Source of the DNA: Alterisphingorhabdus sp038748365
Lineage (GTDB): Bacteria > Pseudomonadota > Alphaproteobacteria > Sphingomonadales > Sphingomonadaceae
Length of the DNA stretch: 64,000 bases
Assembly: GCA_038748365.1 (NCBI GenBank)
Contig: JBCDIZ010000006.1
Span: 131,292-195,291, forward strand
Reading direction: 5' to 3'
The position numbers and the translations under genes are program-made. Positions 52,371 to 61,096 of this stretch are shown one piece after another. The first letter of the stretch is position 1. Each line of letters opens with the position of its first letter. The notes beneath the pieces are model-generated. The model did not search any database and was not told where the DNA came from. It worked only from the letters and a program-made list of their open reading frames with translations.

Positions 52371-54662
52371 TCAGTCCTCATCGCCCTTGATGAAGTCGGG
52401 CAGCGGTGCATCGCTACCATCCTTGTCGCCGCCTTCATTATCGCCGCCGCGACCACGGCCACGTCCGCGGCCTCGACCACGTCCGCCGCCGTCACCATCA
52501 CGACGCGGGCCTCGGCCACCGCGCCTGTTCTCGCGTGGCGGGCGGGTGTCTTCCAGCTCTTCGCCGGTTTCCTGATCGACAACGCGCATCGACAAACGGA
52601 CCTTGCCGCGCTGGTCGATTTCGAGAACCTTGACCTTGACTTCCTGCCCCTCGGACAGTTCGTCAGAGACCTTCTCAACACGCTCATTCTTGATTTCAGA
52701 GACGTGCACCAGCCCGTCCTTGCCGCCCATGAAGTTCACGAACGCGCCGAAATCTACCAGATTAACGACCTTGCCGGTGTAGATTTTGCCGACTTCGGCT
52801 TCCTCGACAATGCCTTCAATCCATGCCTTGGCGGCATCGATCTGCGCGCCGTCAGAAGACGAAATCTTGATCAAGCCTTCATCATCGATGTCGACCTTAG
52901 CACCGGTTTCCGCAACGATCTCGCGGATGACTTTACCGCCGGTTCCGATAACATCACGGATCTTCGACTTGTCGATCTGCATCGTTTCGATACGCGGCGC
53001 GTGCTGCGACATTTCGGTGCGCGAGGCGCCGAGGGCCTTGGTCATCTCACCCAGGATATGCGCCCGGCCTTCCTTGGCCTGGTTGAGCGCGGTCTTGAAG
53101 ATTTCCTCGGTGATACCAGCAATCTTGATGTCCATCTGCATGGTGGTGATGCCGTTTTCGGTACCGGCCACCTTGAAGTCCATATCGCCGAGATGGTCCT
53201 CGTCACCGAGAATATCGGAGAGAACCGCAAACTCATCGCCTTCAAGGATCAGGCCCATAGCGATGCCCGACACCGGACGCTCAATCGGAACACCAGCATC
53301 CATCATCGACAGACAGCCGCCGCAAATGGTCGCCATGGAAGACGAACCATTGGACTCGGTAATGTCTGATAAGATGCGGATGGTGTACGGGAATTCCTCG
53401 GCATCAGGCAGAACCGGATGCAGCGCCCGCCATGCCAGCTTGCCATGGCCAATCTCACGACGGCCCGGCGCGCCGAAGCGGCCAACCTCACCCACCGAAT
53501 AGGGCGGGAAGTTATAGTGCAGCATAAAATTGCTATAGGTCAGACCATCCAGACCATCGATCATCTGCTCGGCATCTTTGGTGCCCAGCGTGGTGGTGCA
53601 GATTGCCTGGGTTTCACCGCGAGTGAACAGCGCGGAACCATGGGTACGCGGCAGGAAGCCGACCATGGAATCGATCGGGCGCACTTCATTGGTCTTACGA
53701 CCATCGATACGCTGACCGTCTTTGAGGATAGCGCCGCGAACGATGCTGGCTTCAAGCTTCTTCACCAGCTTCAGGACACCAAGATATTCGGCCGGGTCTT
53801 CTTCCTTCAGCGCTTCAAAATGCTCACGCGCCTTTTCACGCGCAACATTGATCGCGTCCTGACGCGCCTGCTTATCGATGATCTTGTAGGCCGCAGCCAG
53901 ATCATCACCAATCAGACCACGTAGCTCGTCCATACGAGCGGCCTTGTCTTCAACCTGATCCAGTTCCCAGGGCTCTTTCGCAGCCTGTTCAGCCAGATCG
54001 ATAATCGCGCCGACAACGGTTTTGATCTCGTTATGCGCAAACAGAACCGCGCCGAGCATTTCGTCTTCGGTCAGTTCCTTGGCTTCGGACTCAACCATCA
54101 TCACCGCGTCCTGCGTTGCGGCGACAACCAGATCGAGGCGGCCGTCTTCCAGAGCAGTTTCCTGCTTCGGGTTGAGGACATATTCGCCATCGATAAAGCC
54201 AACGCGCGCTGCGCCAATCGGACCCATAAACGGCACGCCGGAAATGGTCAGCGCTGCAGAGGCCGCGATCATCGCGACGATATCGGCCTCGGTCTCACCA
54301 TCAAAGCTGAGTACCTGACAGATACAGTTGATTTCGTTGTAGAAACCTTCGGGGAAGAGCGGACGGATCGGACGGTCGATTAACCGGCTGGTCAGCGTTT
54401 CCTTCTCGGTCGCGCCGCGTTCGCGCTTGAAAAAGCCACCGGGAATACGGCCAGCAGCAGAGAATTTTTCCTGATAGTGGACGGTCAGCGGGAAGAAGTC
54501 CTGCCCTTCCTTGACCGATTGTGCAGCCGTTACTGCACACAGAACAACGGTTTCGCCATAGGTCGCCAACACGGCGCCATCGGCCTGACGGGCAATACGG
54601 CCCGTTTCCAGAGTGAGGGTTTTTCCGCCCCATTCCAGAGATACAGTTTTCACATCAAACAT
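52371..54662 (-). CDS. pnp: Polyribonucleotide nucleotidyltransferase (PNPase)
   Basis: 763 residues. Two RNase PH-like domains (GGFFKRERGATEKETLTSRL in the first, FPPYSVGEVGRFGAPGRREI in the second) surround a helical linker. KH (IRDVIGTGGKVIREIVAETG) and S1 (GKIYTGKVVNLVDFGAFVNF) domains follow. The C-terminal tail is a run of Gly/Arg repeats, then acidic. It degrades RNA phosphorolytically from the 3' end in the degradosome. A hairpin in the leader (54743-54764) may serve autoregulation by RNase III, as in E. coli; that is inference. Confidence 0.97.
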   Translation of the reverse strand: MFDVKTVSLEWGGKTLTLETGRIARQADGAVLATYGETVVLCAVTAAQSVKEGQDFFPLTVHYQEKFSAAGRIPGGFFKRERGATEKETLTSRLIDRPIRPLFPEGFYNEINCICQVLSFDGETEADIVAMIAASAALTISGVPFMGPIGAARVGFIDGEYVLNPKQETALEDGRLDLVVAATQDAVMMVESEAKELTEDEMLGAVLFAHNEIKTVVGAIIDLAEQAAKEPWELDQVEDKAARMDELRGLIGDDLAAAYKIIDKQARQDAINVAREKAREHFEALKEEDPAEYLGVLKLVKKLEASIVRGAILKDGQRIDGRKTNEVRPIDSMVGFLPRTHGSALFTRGETQAICTTTLGTKDAEQMIDGLDGLTYSNFMLHYNFPPYSVGEVGRFGAPGRREIGHGKLAWRALHPVLPDAEEFPYTIRILSDITESNGSSSMATICGGCLSMMDAGVPIERPVSGIAMGLILEGDEFAVLSDILGDEDHLGDMDFKVAGTENGITTMQMDIKIAGITEEIFKTALNQAKEGRAHILGEMTKALGASRTEMSQHAPRIETMQIDKSKIRDVIGTGGKVIREIVAETGAKVDIDDEGLIKISSSDGAQIDAAKAWIEGIVEEAEVGKIYTGKVVNLVDFGAFVNFMGGKDGLVHVSEIKNERVEKVSDELSEGQEVKVKVLEIDQRGKVRLSMRVVDQETGEELEDTRPPRENRRGGRGPRRDGDGGGRGRGRGRGRGRGGDNEGGDKDGSDAPLPDFIKGDED

Positions 54663-54742
54663 AGATTTTCCTTCTAAACCCGCGCGACCCTAATGTCGGC
54701 GGGGCCTCTTTGGTTGCGATGCTGTCCGGCACCGCGCGGTTT

Positions 54743-54764
54743 GGGGTATGTTTCTGATTACCCC
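54743..54764 (-). other. Hairpin in the pnp leader
   Basis: GGGGTA-10-TACCCC inverted repeat about 80 bases upstream of the pnp start, between the rpsO terminator and pnp. Possible processing site. Confidence 0.4.
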
Positions 54765-54803
54765 ATGGCAATCACCGCCGAATTGCGTGCGATATGCCCC
54801 ATA

Positions 54804-54830
54804 AGCAAAGCGGCCCGAATTGGGCCGCCC
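54804..54830 (-). terminator. Terminator/attenuator after rpsO
   Basis: Minus-strand GCGGCCC-5-GGGCCGC stem followed by a weak TTTGCTT tract, just after the rpsO stop. Read-through into pnp is likely. Confidence 0.65.
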
Positions 54831-54841
54831 GCTTGAAAGTC

Positions 54842-55111
54842 TTATTTACGAAGACCCAATTTCCCAATCAGGTCGGTATAGCGTTGCGCATCCTTGCCGC
54901 GCAGATAATCGAGCAGCGAGCGACGCTTGTTGACCATCATCAACAGGCCGCGACGCGAGTGATTATCCTTATGGTGCGATTTGAAGTGATCGGTGAGCGT
55001 GTTGATACGCTCGGTCAGGATCGCGACCTGGACTTCGGGAGAACCGGTATCGCCCTCTTCACGGGCATGTTCCTTGATCAGTTCCTGTTTGCGTTCCGCA
55101 GTAATCGACAT
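54842..55111 (-). CDS. rpsO: 30S ribosomal protein S15
   Basis: 89 residues, the universal length. It binds 16S rRNA at the h20/h21/h22 junction. Recognised by ITAERKQELIKEHAREEGDT, the LTDHFKSHHKDNHSRRGLLM motif and NKRRSLLDYLRGKDAQRY. It lies between truB and pnp, its classical place; truB ends 18 bases upstream. Confidence 0.97.
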   Translation of the reverse strand: MSITAERKQELIKEHAREEGDTGSPEVQVAILTERINTLTDHFKSHHKDNHSRRGLLMMVNKRRSLLDYLRGKDAQRYTDLIGKLGLRK

Positions 55112-55129
55112 GTTTTATTCCTTCGCGCA

Positions 55130-56167
55130 TCATATATTTATATTAAAGCCGCGAATGACACGAAGCTCTTCGGCTTCCAGCGAAACCAGCGCCAGCGGGA
55201 CAGTATCACCGCCATGCACCCAATATTCGCCGTCATCACTGGCAATCCCGGTCACGACCTGGCCCTGACGGACCCGCCTTGCCTGATCGGGGGTGAGGGA
55301 AAGAGCCGGGATGCCGTCCAGCCCTGCCTCAAATGGCAAGATTATGTCTTCAAGTCGCGCGCCTTTACCGATTTCATTGAGCTTGTCCAGCGAAATCGCA
55401 TGTTCCAGCGTAAAAGGCCCCGCTTTTGTGCGTCGGAGCATGGTGACATGGCCTACGGTCTTTAAGGCGCGAGCAATATCGCGAGCGAGAGAGCGGATAT
55501 AGGTGCCCTTAGAGACATGGGCTGTAAGGGTGATTTGCGACAATTCCTCCCCGGCACGGGGAGGGGGCAGCGCGTCAGCGCTGACGGAGGGGGATATCCA
55601 CTTGCGCTGCACAAGCGGCTGGTCCCCCTCCACCACCTTCGGCGGTCCCCCTCCCCGTCCCGGGGAGGATTTTATGGACAGCCCATGAATAGTCACCGCC
55701 CGCGCTGTCATCTCCACCTCCTCGCCCGCCCGCGCGCGATCATAGGCGCGTTGGCCATCGATCTTGAGTGCCGAATAAGCAGGCGGCACCTGCTCTATCG
55801 GCCCGATAAAGCGCGGCAGCACCGCCTCAACATCCGCCAGAGTCGGACGGTGATCACTCTCGGCCACCACCACCCCTTCCGCATCCAGCGTATCTGTCTC
55901 AGTGCCAAACTGAATGGTAAAGTCATAGACCTTCGCCGCATCGAGCATCCGCCCGCTGAGCTTGGTCGCCTCGCCCAACGCAATCGGCAAGACCCCGGTT
56001 GCCAGCGGATCAAGCGTGCCGCCATGCCCCACCTTGGTAACACCACCGCCCTTGCCCGAGACCTTGATCCCCGCCTCACGCAAATTGCGCTTCACCGCGC
56101 CCACCGCCTGGGTTGAGCCCAGTTCGAGCGGCTTGTCGAGGATAATCCAGCCATGCGGTTGGGTCAT
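55130..56167 (-). CDS. truB: tRNA pseudouridine(55) synthase with in-frame repeat insertion
   Basis: 345 residues, longer than the usual 300. It makes pseudouridine 55 in tRNA. GWIILDKPLELGSTQAV and VGHGGTLDPLATGVLPIALG with catalytic Asp53 mark the core; VSKGTYIRSLARDIA follows later. Residues about 167-208, between TIHGLSIK and QITLTAHVSKG, are encoded by a palindromic repeat and are rich in P, G and R. The ATG at 56167 overlaps the methyltransferase stop (ATGA), which favours it over 56182. Confidence 0.95.
   Translation of the reverse strand: MTQPHGWIILDKPLELGSTQAVGAVKRNLREAGIKVSGKGGGVTKVGHGGTLDPLATGVLPIALGEATKLSGRMLDAAKVYDFTIQFGTETDTLDAEGVVVAESDHRPTLADVEAVLPRFIGPIEQVPPAYSALKIDGQRAYDRARAGEEVEMTARAVTIHGLSIKSSPGRGGGPPKVVEGDQPLVQRKWISPSVSADALPPPRAGEELSQITLTAHVSKGTYIRSLARDIARALKTVGHVTMLRRTKAGPFTLEHAISLDKLNEIGKGARLEDIILPFEAGLDGIPALSLTPDQARRVRQGQVVTGIASDDGEYWVHGGDTVPLALVSLEAEELRVIRGFNINI
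55545..55669. repeat. Palindromic repeat element inside truB
   Basis: About 125 bp. Outer arms CCTCCCCGGCACGGGGAGG and CCTCCCCGTCCCGGGGAGG; inner modules GCAGCGCGTCAGCGCTGACG and CCCTCCACCACCTTCGGCGG. The layout matches the intergenic element at 33163-33328 with a different centre. Inserted in frame, no stop codon. Confidence 0.88.
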
Positions 56168-56862
56168 ATCGGCTTTTGCCATTCCATTACGAGAAAGCCG
56201 GGTACACGGGTATAACGGTCATGCTTATCGGACGTGTTTTCCAACGGCGTGGGCTCATCAAACCAGGTCAAGACAAGCCCGTGTGCCAGAAATGCCTGCA
56301 TATAGGCATGCAAGGGCCGATGCCAGTTGATGACATCTATCCCCGCCCATCTTTCACGTGATGGACGCTCTTCGGAATAGTGATCCATCACAAATCGGCT
56401 CTTCAGGCCTTTTTGCCATCGTCCCGCGCTAAAATGTCCGGTCAGATTGGCTATCAGCAAACGCCCTCCCGGTTTGGTGATACGTACCATCTCCGTAATT
56501 GCGCTGCGAAAATCTGGAATATCGATAAGCGAAAGATAGGCTATTGAAAGGTCAAACGATGCATCATCAAAATCGAGTTGCTCGCCTTTCCCTAGCCGAT
56601 AGTCGCCCTGTGGATCGCATTCTCTTGCACGCTCCAGCAGGCGTGGAACAGGGTCTATTCCGCATCCGTTAAGGCCCTTTTCCTGCAACATCCGAACAAA
56701 TCGTCCTTCGCCGCAGCCAATATCGATAAAGCGGCCGCCTGCCGCCACAGCGCGTTCCAGCATCACCGCATCAAGAACTGTCCGCCGCGTCCAGTCGCCA
56801 TCTTGACCAATGGAAGCAATCCATGCGTCGGCAGAGGCGTCCCAACCGCCATTATCCTCCAT
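56164..56862 (-). CDS. Class I SAM-dependent methyltransferase
   Basis: 232 residues with the UbiE/methyltransferase-11 fold: GGRFIDIGCGEGRFVRMLQE (motif I), GCGIDPVPRLLERA, FDLSIAYLSLIDIPDF and ITKPGGRLLIANL. The substrate is unknown. The ATG at 56862 follows GGAAGG. It lies within the rbfA-truB superoperon, overlapping truB by four bases, which is not the usual gene order. A metabolite or RNA/protein substrate is equally possible. Confidence 0.85.
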   Translation of the reverse strand: MEDNGGWDASADAWIASIGQDGDWTRRTVLDAVMLERAVAAGGRFIDIGCGEGRFVRMLQEKGLNGCGIDPVPRLLERARECDPQGDYRLGKGEQLDFDDASFDLSIAYLSLIDIPDFRSAITEMVRITKPGGRLLIANLTGHFSAGRWQKGLKSRFVMDHYSEERPSRERWAGIDVINWHRPLHAYMQAFLAHGLVLTWFDEPTPLENTSDKHDRYTRVPGFLVMEWQKPI

Positions 56863-56949
56863 GGTCCTGGCCTTCCCGCTTATCTTTGAGCAGCCCCAAT
56901 ACATTGTAGCCTGTCTGAGTAAAGCGGTTCTTATGCGGAAACACCCTAT

Positions 56950-57531
56950 CTATAATCTCTCCATAAACTCCATATAATGCATGCGGCACAGCGCGATATA
57001 GCGGTCATTGCCGCCAATCTCTGTCTGCGCGCCTGCACGCACCGGTTTACCGTCGGCATCAACCCGCATATTCATTGTCGCCTTGGCGCCGCAAAAGCAT
57101 ATCGCCTTCAATTCCACCAGTTCATCGGCAATCGCGAGTAATTGCGCACTCCCGGGAAATAGCTCGGCCTGAAAGTCGGTGCGCAGGCCATAGGCCAGAA
57201 CCGGGATTTTCAACTCATCACAGACCCGCGCCAATTGAAACACTTGCGCCTTGGAGAGAAATTGTGCCTCGTCGATCAGTACACAGTTAAGCGGCCGGTC
57301 GGCGTGTTCTTCACCAATAGCCGCAAGCAAATCAGTATCATCCTCAAAACAATGCGCCTCGCGCTCAAGGCCAATCCGCGAGCCGATAATCCCCTGGCCA
57401 CTGCGATTATCCAGCCCGGCCGTCCACAGCATCGTCTCCATGCCACGTTCCTCATAATTGAACGCTGCCTGCAGCAAAGTCGTCGATTTGCCGGCATTCA
57501 TCGAGGAATAGTAGAAATAGAGTTTGGCCAT
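56950..57531 (-). CDS. tdk: Thymidine kinase
   Basis: 193-residue type II thymidine kinase for pyrimidine salvage. P-loop YFYYSSMNAGKSTTLLQ at the N-terminus, Walker B CVLIDEAQFLS, the lasso zinc region ICFCGAKATMNMR, the substrate loop and the terminal CRMHY. The start is the ATG giving MAKLYFYYSS. It lies 87 bases before the methyltransferase gene and after a palindromic repeat. Confidence 0.94.
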   Translation of the reverse strand: MAKLYFYYSSMNAGKSTTLLQAAFNYEERGMETMLWTAGLDNRSGQGIIGSRIGLEREAHCFEDDTDLLAAIGEEHADRPLNCVLIDEAQFLSKAQVFQLARVCDELKIPVLAYGLRTDFQAELFPGSAQLLAIADELVELKAICFCGAKATMNMRVDADGKPVRAGAQTEIGGNDRYIALCRMHYMEFMERL

Positions 57532-57545
57532 GGACAAAACTCTAA

Positions 57546-57626
57546 CCGTTCGTGCTGAGCTTGTCGAAGCACCGCTCTATTTCTCAACAGTAAAGTACGG
57601 CCCTTCGACAGGCTCAGGACAAACGG
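57546..57626. repeat. Palindromic repeat, third family (between rbfA and tdk)
   Basis: Inverted repeat of about 81 bp with arms CCGTTCGTGCTGAGCTTGTC and the reverse-complementary CTTCGACAGGCTCAGGACAAACGG region. Similar GTTCGTGCTGAGC...GCTCAGGAC elements are widespread in proteobacterial chromosomes. The centre is AT-richer. Confidence 0.8.
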
Positions 57627-57641
57627 TATTAGCGACAAGCC

Positions 57642-58046
57642 TTATTCGGTCTCACCACCCAAATCCCGGGCGACCTTGGGATCATTGAGTAATTGCTCGA
57701 CCCTGCTAGCCTCATCAAAGCTATCATCAGCAACGAATTTCAGCTTCGCCGCATATTTGGTCCGCACCCGTGAGGCGACTTCGCGTTGGAAAAAGGCGGT
57801 GTTGGTGCGCAAGGCCTTGAGGATCGCGTCCTCATCCTTGCCCAACAGCGGTTTGACATAGACCGTGGCGTTGCGCAGATCGGGCGTCATCCGTACCTCG
57901 GTAATCGCGATATGTGTCGCGGTAAGCAGTTCATCATGCACCTCGCCGCGCATCAGCAATTCGGACAGCACATGCCGCACCTGCTCGCCGACGCGCAAAA
58001 CGCGCACCGAACGGCCTTCAGGCGAGGTGTCGTTAAACTTGGCCAT
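57642..58046 (-). CDS. rbfA: Ribosome-binding factor A
   Basis: 134 residues. A cold-shock factor that matures the 5' end of 16S rRNA. RVLRVGEQVRHVLSELLMRG at the N-terminus and ITEVRMTPDLRNATVYVKPL, then FQREVASRVRTKYAAKLKF, are the KH-like core. Its start overlaps the thioesterase by 14 bases. Confidence 0.95.
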   Translation of the reverse strand: MAKFNDTSPEGRSVRVLRVGEQVRHVLSELLMRGEVHDELLTATHIAITEVRMTPDLRNATVYVKPLLGKDEDAILKALRTNTAFFQREVASRVRTKYAAKLKFVADDSFDEASRVEQLLNDPKVARDLGGETE

Positions 58047-58443
58047 CGGGTATTTCCGTCAGCATCGCGGTGGTCGTTGCGCGGGTGAGGCTGTTGCCTT
58101 CTGCATCGAGCAACTCGCCCTCGATAAACGCCACATTACGGCCCATTTTAACCACCTTGCCCTTGGCCACCAGCGGGCCGATGGGAACGGGTTTCAGATA
58201 GCTCATATTCATATCGAGATTAAGCGGCAGCAATTTGCCCTGGCTCTCACCAAACACTGCGGCGCCCATAATCTCGTCAAGAAAGCCGCCGATCAGGCCG
58301 CCCTGAACAAAGCCGCGCGGGCTGGCAAAGGACTGTGGCACATCAAAATGCATGGTCGCCACGCCGCTCTCGCGGTCAAATTCGGTCGACTGTGTTCCCA
58401 GCAGCTTTGATGAGGGCGAAGTCAGTACGCGCTTATCTGTCAC
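58033..58443 (-). CDS. PaaI-family hotdog thioesterase
   Basis: 136 residues with a single hotdog fold: FDVPQSFASPRGFVQGGLIG contains the loop and helix of the PaaI group, GGFLDEIMGAAVF holds the catalytic aspartate/glutamate position, and YLKPVPIGPLVAKGKVVKMG is the final strand. It hydrolyses acyl-CoA; the chain is unknown. The start is a GTG overlapping the stop of a 42-residue ORF (GTGA), so it is coupled to it. Confidence 0.87.
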   Translation of the reverse strand: MTDKRVLTSPSSKLLGTQSTEFDRESGVATMHFDVPQSFASPRGFVQGGLIGGFLDEIMGAAVFGESQGKLLPLNLDMNMSYLKPVPIGPLVAKGKVVKMGRNVAFIEGELLDAEGNSLTRATTTAMLTEIPDGQV

Positions 58444-58568
58444 TTGCTCTCAAGCTTGGTTAGAATGCTTTCAAGGATTTTGGCCTGACGCCGGGTATTC
58501 AGATAAATACCTAGCAACAGAGCAAAAATGCTTAAGAATAAGGCAAGTTCAGCAACGCTATCAACCAT
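58440..58568 (-). CDS. 42-residue single-helix membrane miniprotein between infB and thioesterase
   Basis: Short ORF too small for routine calls. It begins MVDSVAELALFLSIFALLLG, one membrane helix of about 20 residues, then a basic/helical tail (IYLNTRRQAKILESILTKLE) ending ESK. The ATG lies two bases after the infB stop, with GAAGGA 13 bases upstream inside infB, and its TGA overlaps the GTG start of the thioesterase. Two couplings and a coherent hydrophobic/charged pattern argue for a real gene. Function unknown. Confidence 0.6.
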   Translation of the reverse strand: MVDSVAELALFLSIFALLLGIYLNTRRQAKILESILTKLESK

Positions 58569-58570
58569 AT

Positions 58571-61087
58571 TTAAAGCACCCGTTCCTTCATCTCGACATC
58601 GAACACCTCAAGCGTATCACCCGGCTTGATATCGTTGGTGTCTTCCAGAACTACACCGCATTCGAGGCCCGAACGGACCTCGTCGACATTGTCCTTGAAG
58701 CGACGCAGCGAGGCGATGGTGGTGGCCGAGACGATAACGTCCTCGCGGGTAAGACGGGCGTGATGGCCCTTCTTGATAACGCCGTCGAGGACCAGCAGAC
58801 CTGCCGCCTTGTCCTTCTTGCCCGCCGGGAAGACCTCTTTGACTTCCGCCTGGCCGACAATCGTCTCGATCCGCTCCGGACCCAGCTCGCCAGCCATCTC
58901 GCCTTTGATATCTTCAATGAGATCATAGATCACATCGAAATATTTGAAACGCACACCGTCGCGCTGGGCAATCTCGCGCGCCTTCGCATTGGCGCGGACG
59001 TTGAAGCCGATAATCGGCGCATTCGATGCCTTGGCCAGCGTTACATCGGACTCGGTAATGCCACCGACGCCCGAATGCAGCACCCGCGCCTTGATGTCAT
59101 CGGTCGAGATATTGTTGAGGCTGCCGATAATCGCTTCGACAGACCCCTGCACATCGGCCTTGACTACGACAGGATATTCCATCGCCTTGTCGCTCATCGC
59201 GGAGAACATATTGTCGAGCGATGCCGGTGCCATGGCGGTGCGTTGTTCGAGTGCCTTTTGCTTGCGATATTCAGCAACTTCACGGGCACGCGCATCATTT
59301 TCGACCACGGTGAGCTTGTCACCAGCGCCCGGAACACCGGACAGGCCGAGAACCTCAACCGGAAGCGACGGACCAGCCAATTTGACTTGCTTGCCCTTGT
59401 CGTCAATCAGCGCCCGGACCTTGCCCGCATGCTCGCCGACAACAAAGGTGTCGCCACGCTTCAGCGTACCGCGCTCAACCAAAACCGTCGCCACCGGGCC
59501 ACGGCCCTTGTCGAGCTTGGCCTCGATCACTACGCCTTCAGCGGCGCGATCAGGATTGGCTTTCAGTTCCAGTAATTCCGCTTGCAGATTGATTGCATCG
59601 ATCAGCTTGTCGAGATTGGTGCCTTTGAGCGCCGAAACCTCGATATCCTGCACATCACCGGACAGCTTCTCGACAATCACCTCGTGCTCCAGCAGGCGGT
59701 TGCGGACATTGTCCGGTTCCGCACCGTTCTTGTCGATCTTGTTAATCGCAATAATCATCGGTGCGCCCGATGCCTTGGTGTGGTTGATCGCCTCAATCGT
59801 CTGCGGCATCAGGCCGTCATCTGCGGCAACTACGATGATGACAATATCAGTGACATTGGCACCACGGGCGCGCATTTCCGAGAAGGCCGCATGGCCCGGC
59901 GTATCGAGGAAAGTAATCTTCTCGCCAGATTTCACCTTCACCTGATAGGCGCCGATATGCTGGGTAATACCGCCTGCCTCTCCGGCGACCACATCGGTAC
60001 CGCGCAGCGCGTCGAGCAGTGAGGTTTTACCATGATCGACATGACCCATGATCGTCACTACCGGCGCACGCGGTTTCAGCGTCTCATCTGGATCGACATC
60101 AGCATCGGTGTCAATCTCGACATCGGACTCGCTGACGCGTTTGATCTTGTGGCCAAATTCCTCGACCAGCAATTCGGCGGTATCCTGATCAATGGTCTGG
60201 TTAACCGTCACCATGGAACCCATTTTGAACAGCGACTTGACCAGATCCGCGCCTTTTTCAGCCATACGGTTGGCGAGTTCCTGCACGGTGATGGCTTCAG
60301 GCACCACTACTTCGCGTGACTGTTTCGGCTGCTGCTCGCGCGGCTGGCCCGACATTTGCGCACGCTTTTCTTTCTCACGCGCACGTTTCAACGCCGCCAG
60401 CGAACGTGCCCGTGCACCACCATCACCTTCGCTGAGCGCACGATTGACGGTGAGCTTGCCCGACTGGCGCCGCTCATTGCGGTCACGGCTTGGCTTGGGC
60501 GCGGGTTTTTTCGGTTCAGGCCGCTTGGCGGGTGTCACCGGGGTAAATTTGCGCGGTGTCGGCGCGGAGGTTTTCGCTTCTGCCGTTGCTGGTTCTTCAA
60601 CAATTGGTTCCGCGCTTTCTTCTACTGCAGCTTCTGCTTCCGCCTTTTTGCTCTTAGCGGCTTCTGCTTCGGCCTTGCGGTTCTGCTCAGCGCGCTGTTT
60701 CTCGTCTTCGGCCTGTTTGGCCTTCTCGTCCGTCTCGCGACGACGCGCATCTTCGAGCGCCGCCAGACGCGCTTCTTCTGCTTCACGCAGCAGCTTTTCC
60801 TGCTTCTCCTTGCGGCTCATCACCTCATCGGCAGCAGGCTTGGCCTTTTTCTCAGGCGCTGGCTTTGGTGCAGGTTTCTTCGCTTCTACAGGTTCAGGCG
60901 CGGGTGCGGGAGCAGGCTCGGGTTTGGCACCCGGCTTGCCGACCAGCTTCTTGCGCTTGACCTCAACCACAACCTTGTTGGTGCGGCCATGGCTGAACGT
61001 CTGCTTCACTTCGCCAGACTCGACCGACCGCTTCAGTCCCAGCGGTTTGCGGCCCAGTTTTGGCTTTTCTTCTTTGTTATCACTCAT
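58571..61087 (-). CDS. infB: Translation initiation factor IF-2
   Basis: 838 residues. The long charged, alanine/proline-rich N-terminal part (about 1-270) is low complexity, typical of alphaproteobacterial IF-2. G domain: TIMGHVDHGKTSLLDALRGT (about 340-360), DTPGHAAF, INKID. Then domains II-IV with GKGRGPVATVLVERGTLKRG-like and PIIGFNVRANAKAREIAQ. It delivers initiator tRNA to the 30S subunit with GTP. The superoperon order ylxR-infB-rbfA is kept apart from two small genes in between. Confidence 0.97.
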   Translation of the reverse strand: MSDNKEEKPKLGRKPLGLKRSVESGEVKQTFSHGRTNKVVVEVKRKKLVGKPGAKPEPAPAPAPEPVEAKKPAPKPAPEKKAKPAADEVMSRKEKQEKLLREAEEARLAALEDARRRETDEKAKQAEDEKQRAEQNRKAEAEAAKSKKAEAEAAVEESAEPIVEEPATAEAKTSAPTPRKFTPVTPAKRPEPKKPAPKPSRDRNERRQSGKLTVNRALSEGDGGARARSLAALKRAREKEKRAQMSGQPREQQPKQSREVVVPEAITVQELANRMAEKGADLVKSLFKMGSMVTVNQTIDQDTAELLVEEFGHKIKRVSESDVEIDTDADVDPDETLKPRAPVVTIMGHVDHGKTSLLDALRGTDVVAGEAGGITQHIGAYQVKVKSGEKITFLDTPGHAAFSEMRARGANVTDIVIIVVAADDGLMPQTIEAINHTKASGAPMIIAINKIDKNGAEPDNVRNRLLEHEVIVEKLSGDVQDIEVSALKGTNLDKLIDAINLQAELLELKANPDRAAEGVVIEAKLDKGRGPVATVLVERGTLKRGDTFVVGEHAGKVRALIDDKGKQVKLAGPSLPVEVLGLSGVPGAGDKLTVVENDARAREVAEYRKQKALEQRTAMAPASLDNMFSAMSDKAMEYPVVVKADVQGSVEAIIGSLNNISTDDIKARVLHSGVGGITESDVTLAKASNAPIIGFNVRANAKAREIAQRDGVRFKYFDVIYDLIEDIKGEMAGELGPERIETIVGQAEVKEVFPAGKKDKAAGLLVLDGVIKKGHHARLTREDVIVSATTIASLRRFKDNVDEVRSGLECGVVLEDTNDIKPGDTLEVFDVEMKERVL

Positions 61088-61096
61088 GGAACAGAC

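Noticed and set aside
58352..59575. 407-codon plus-strand ORF opposite infB
   Set aside because: Antisense shadow; no recognisable protein, while infB is complete.
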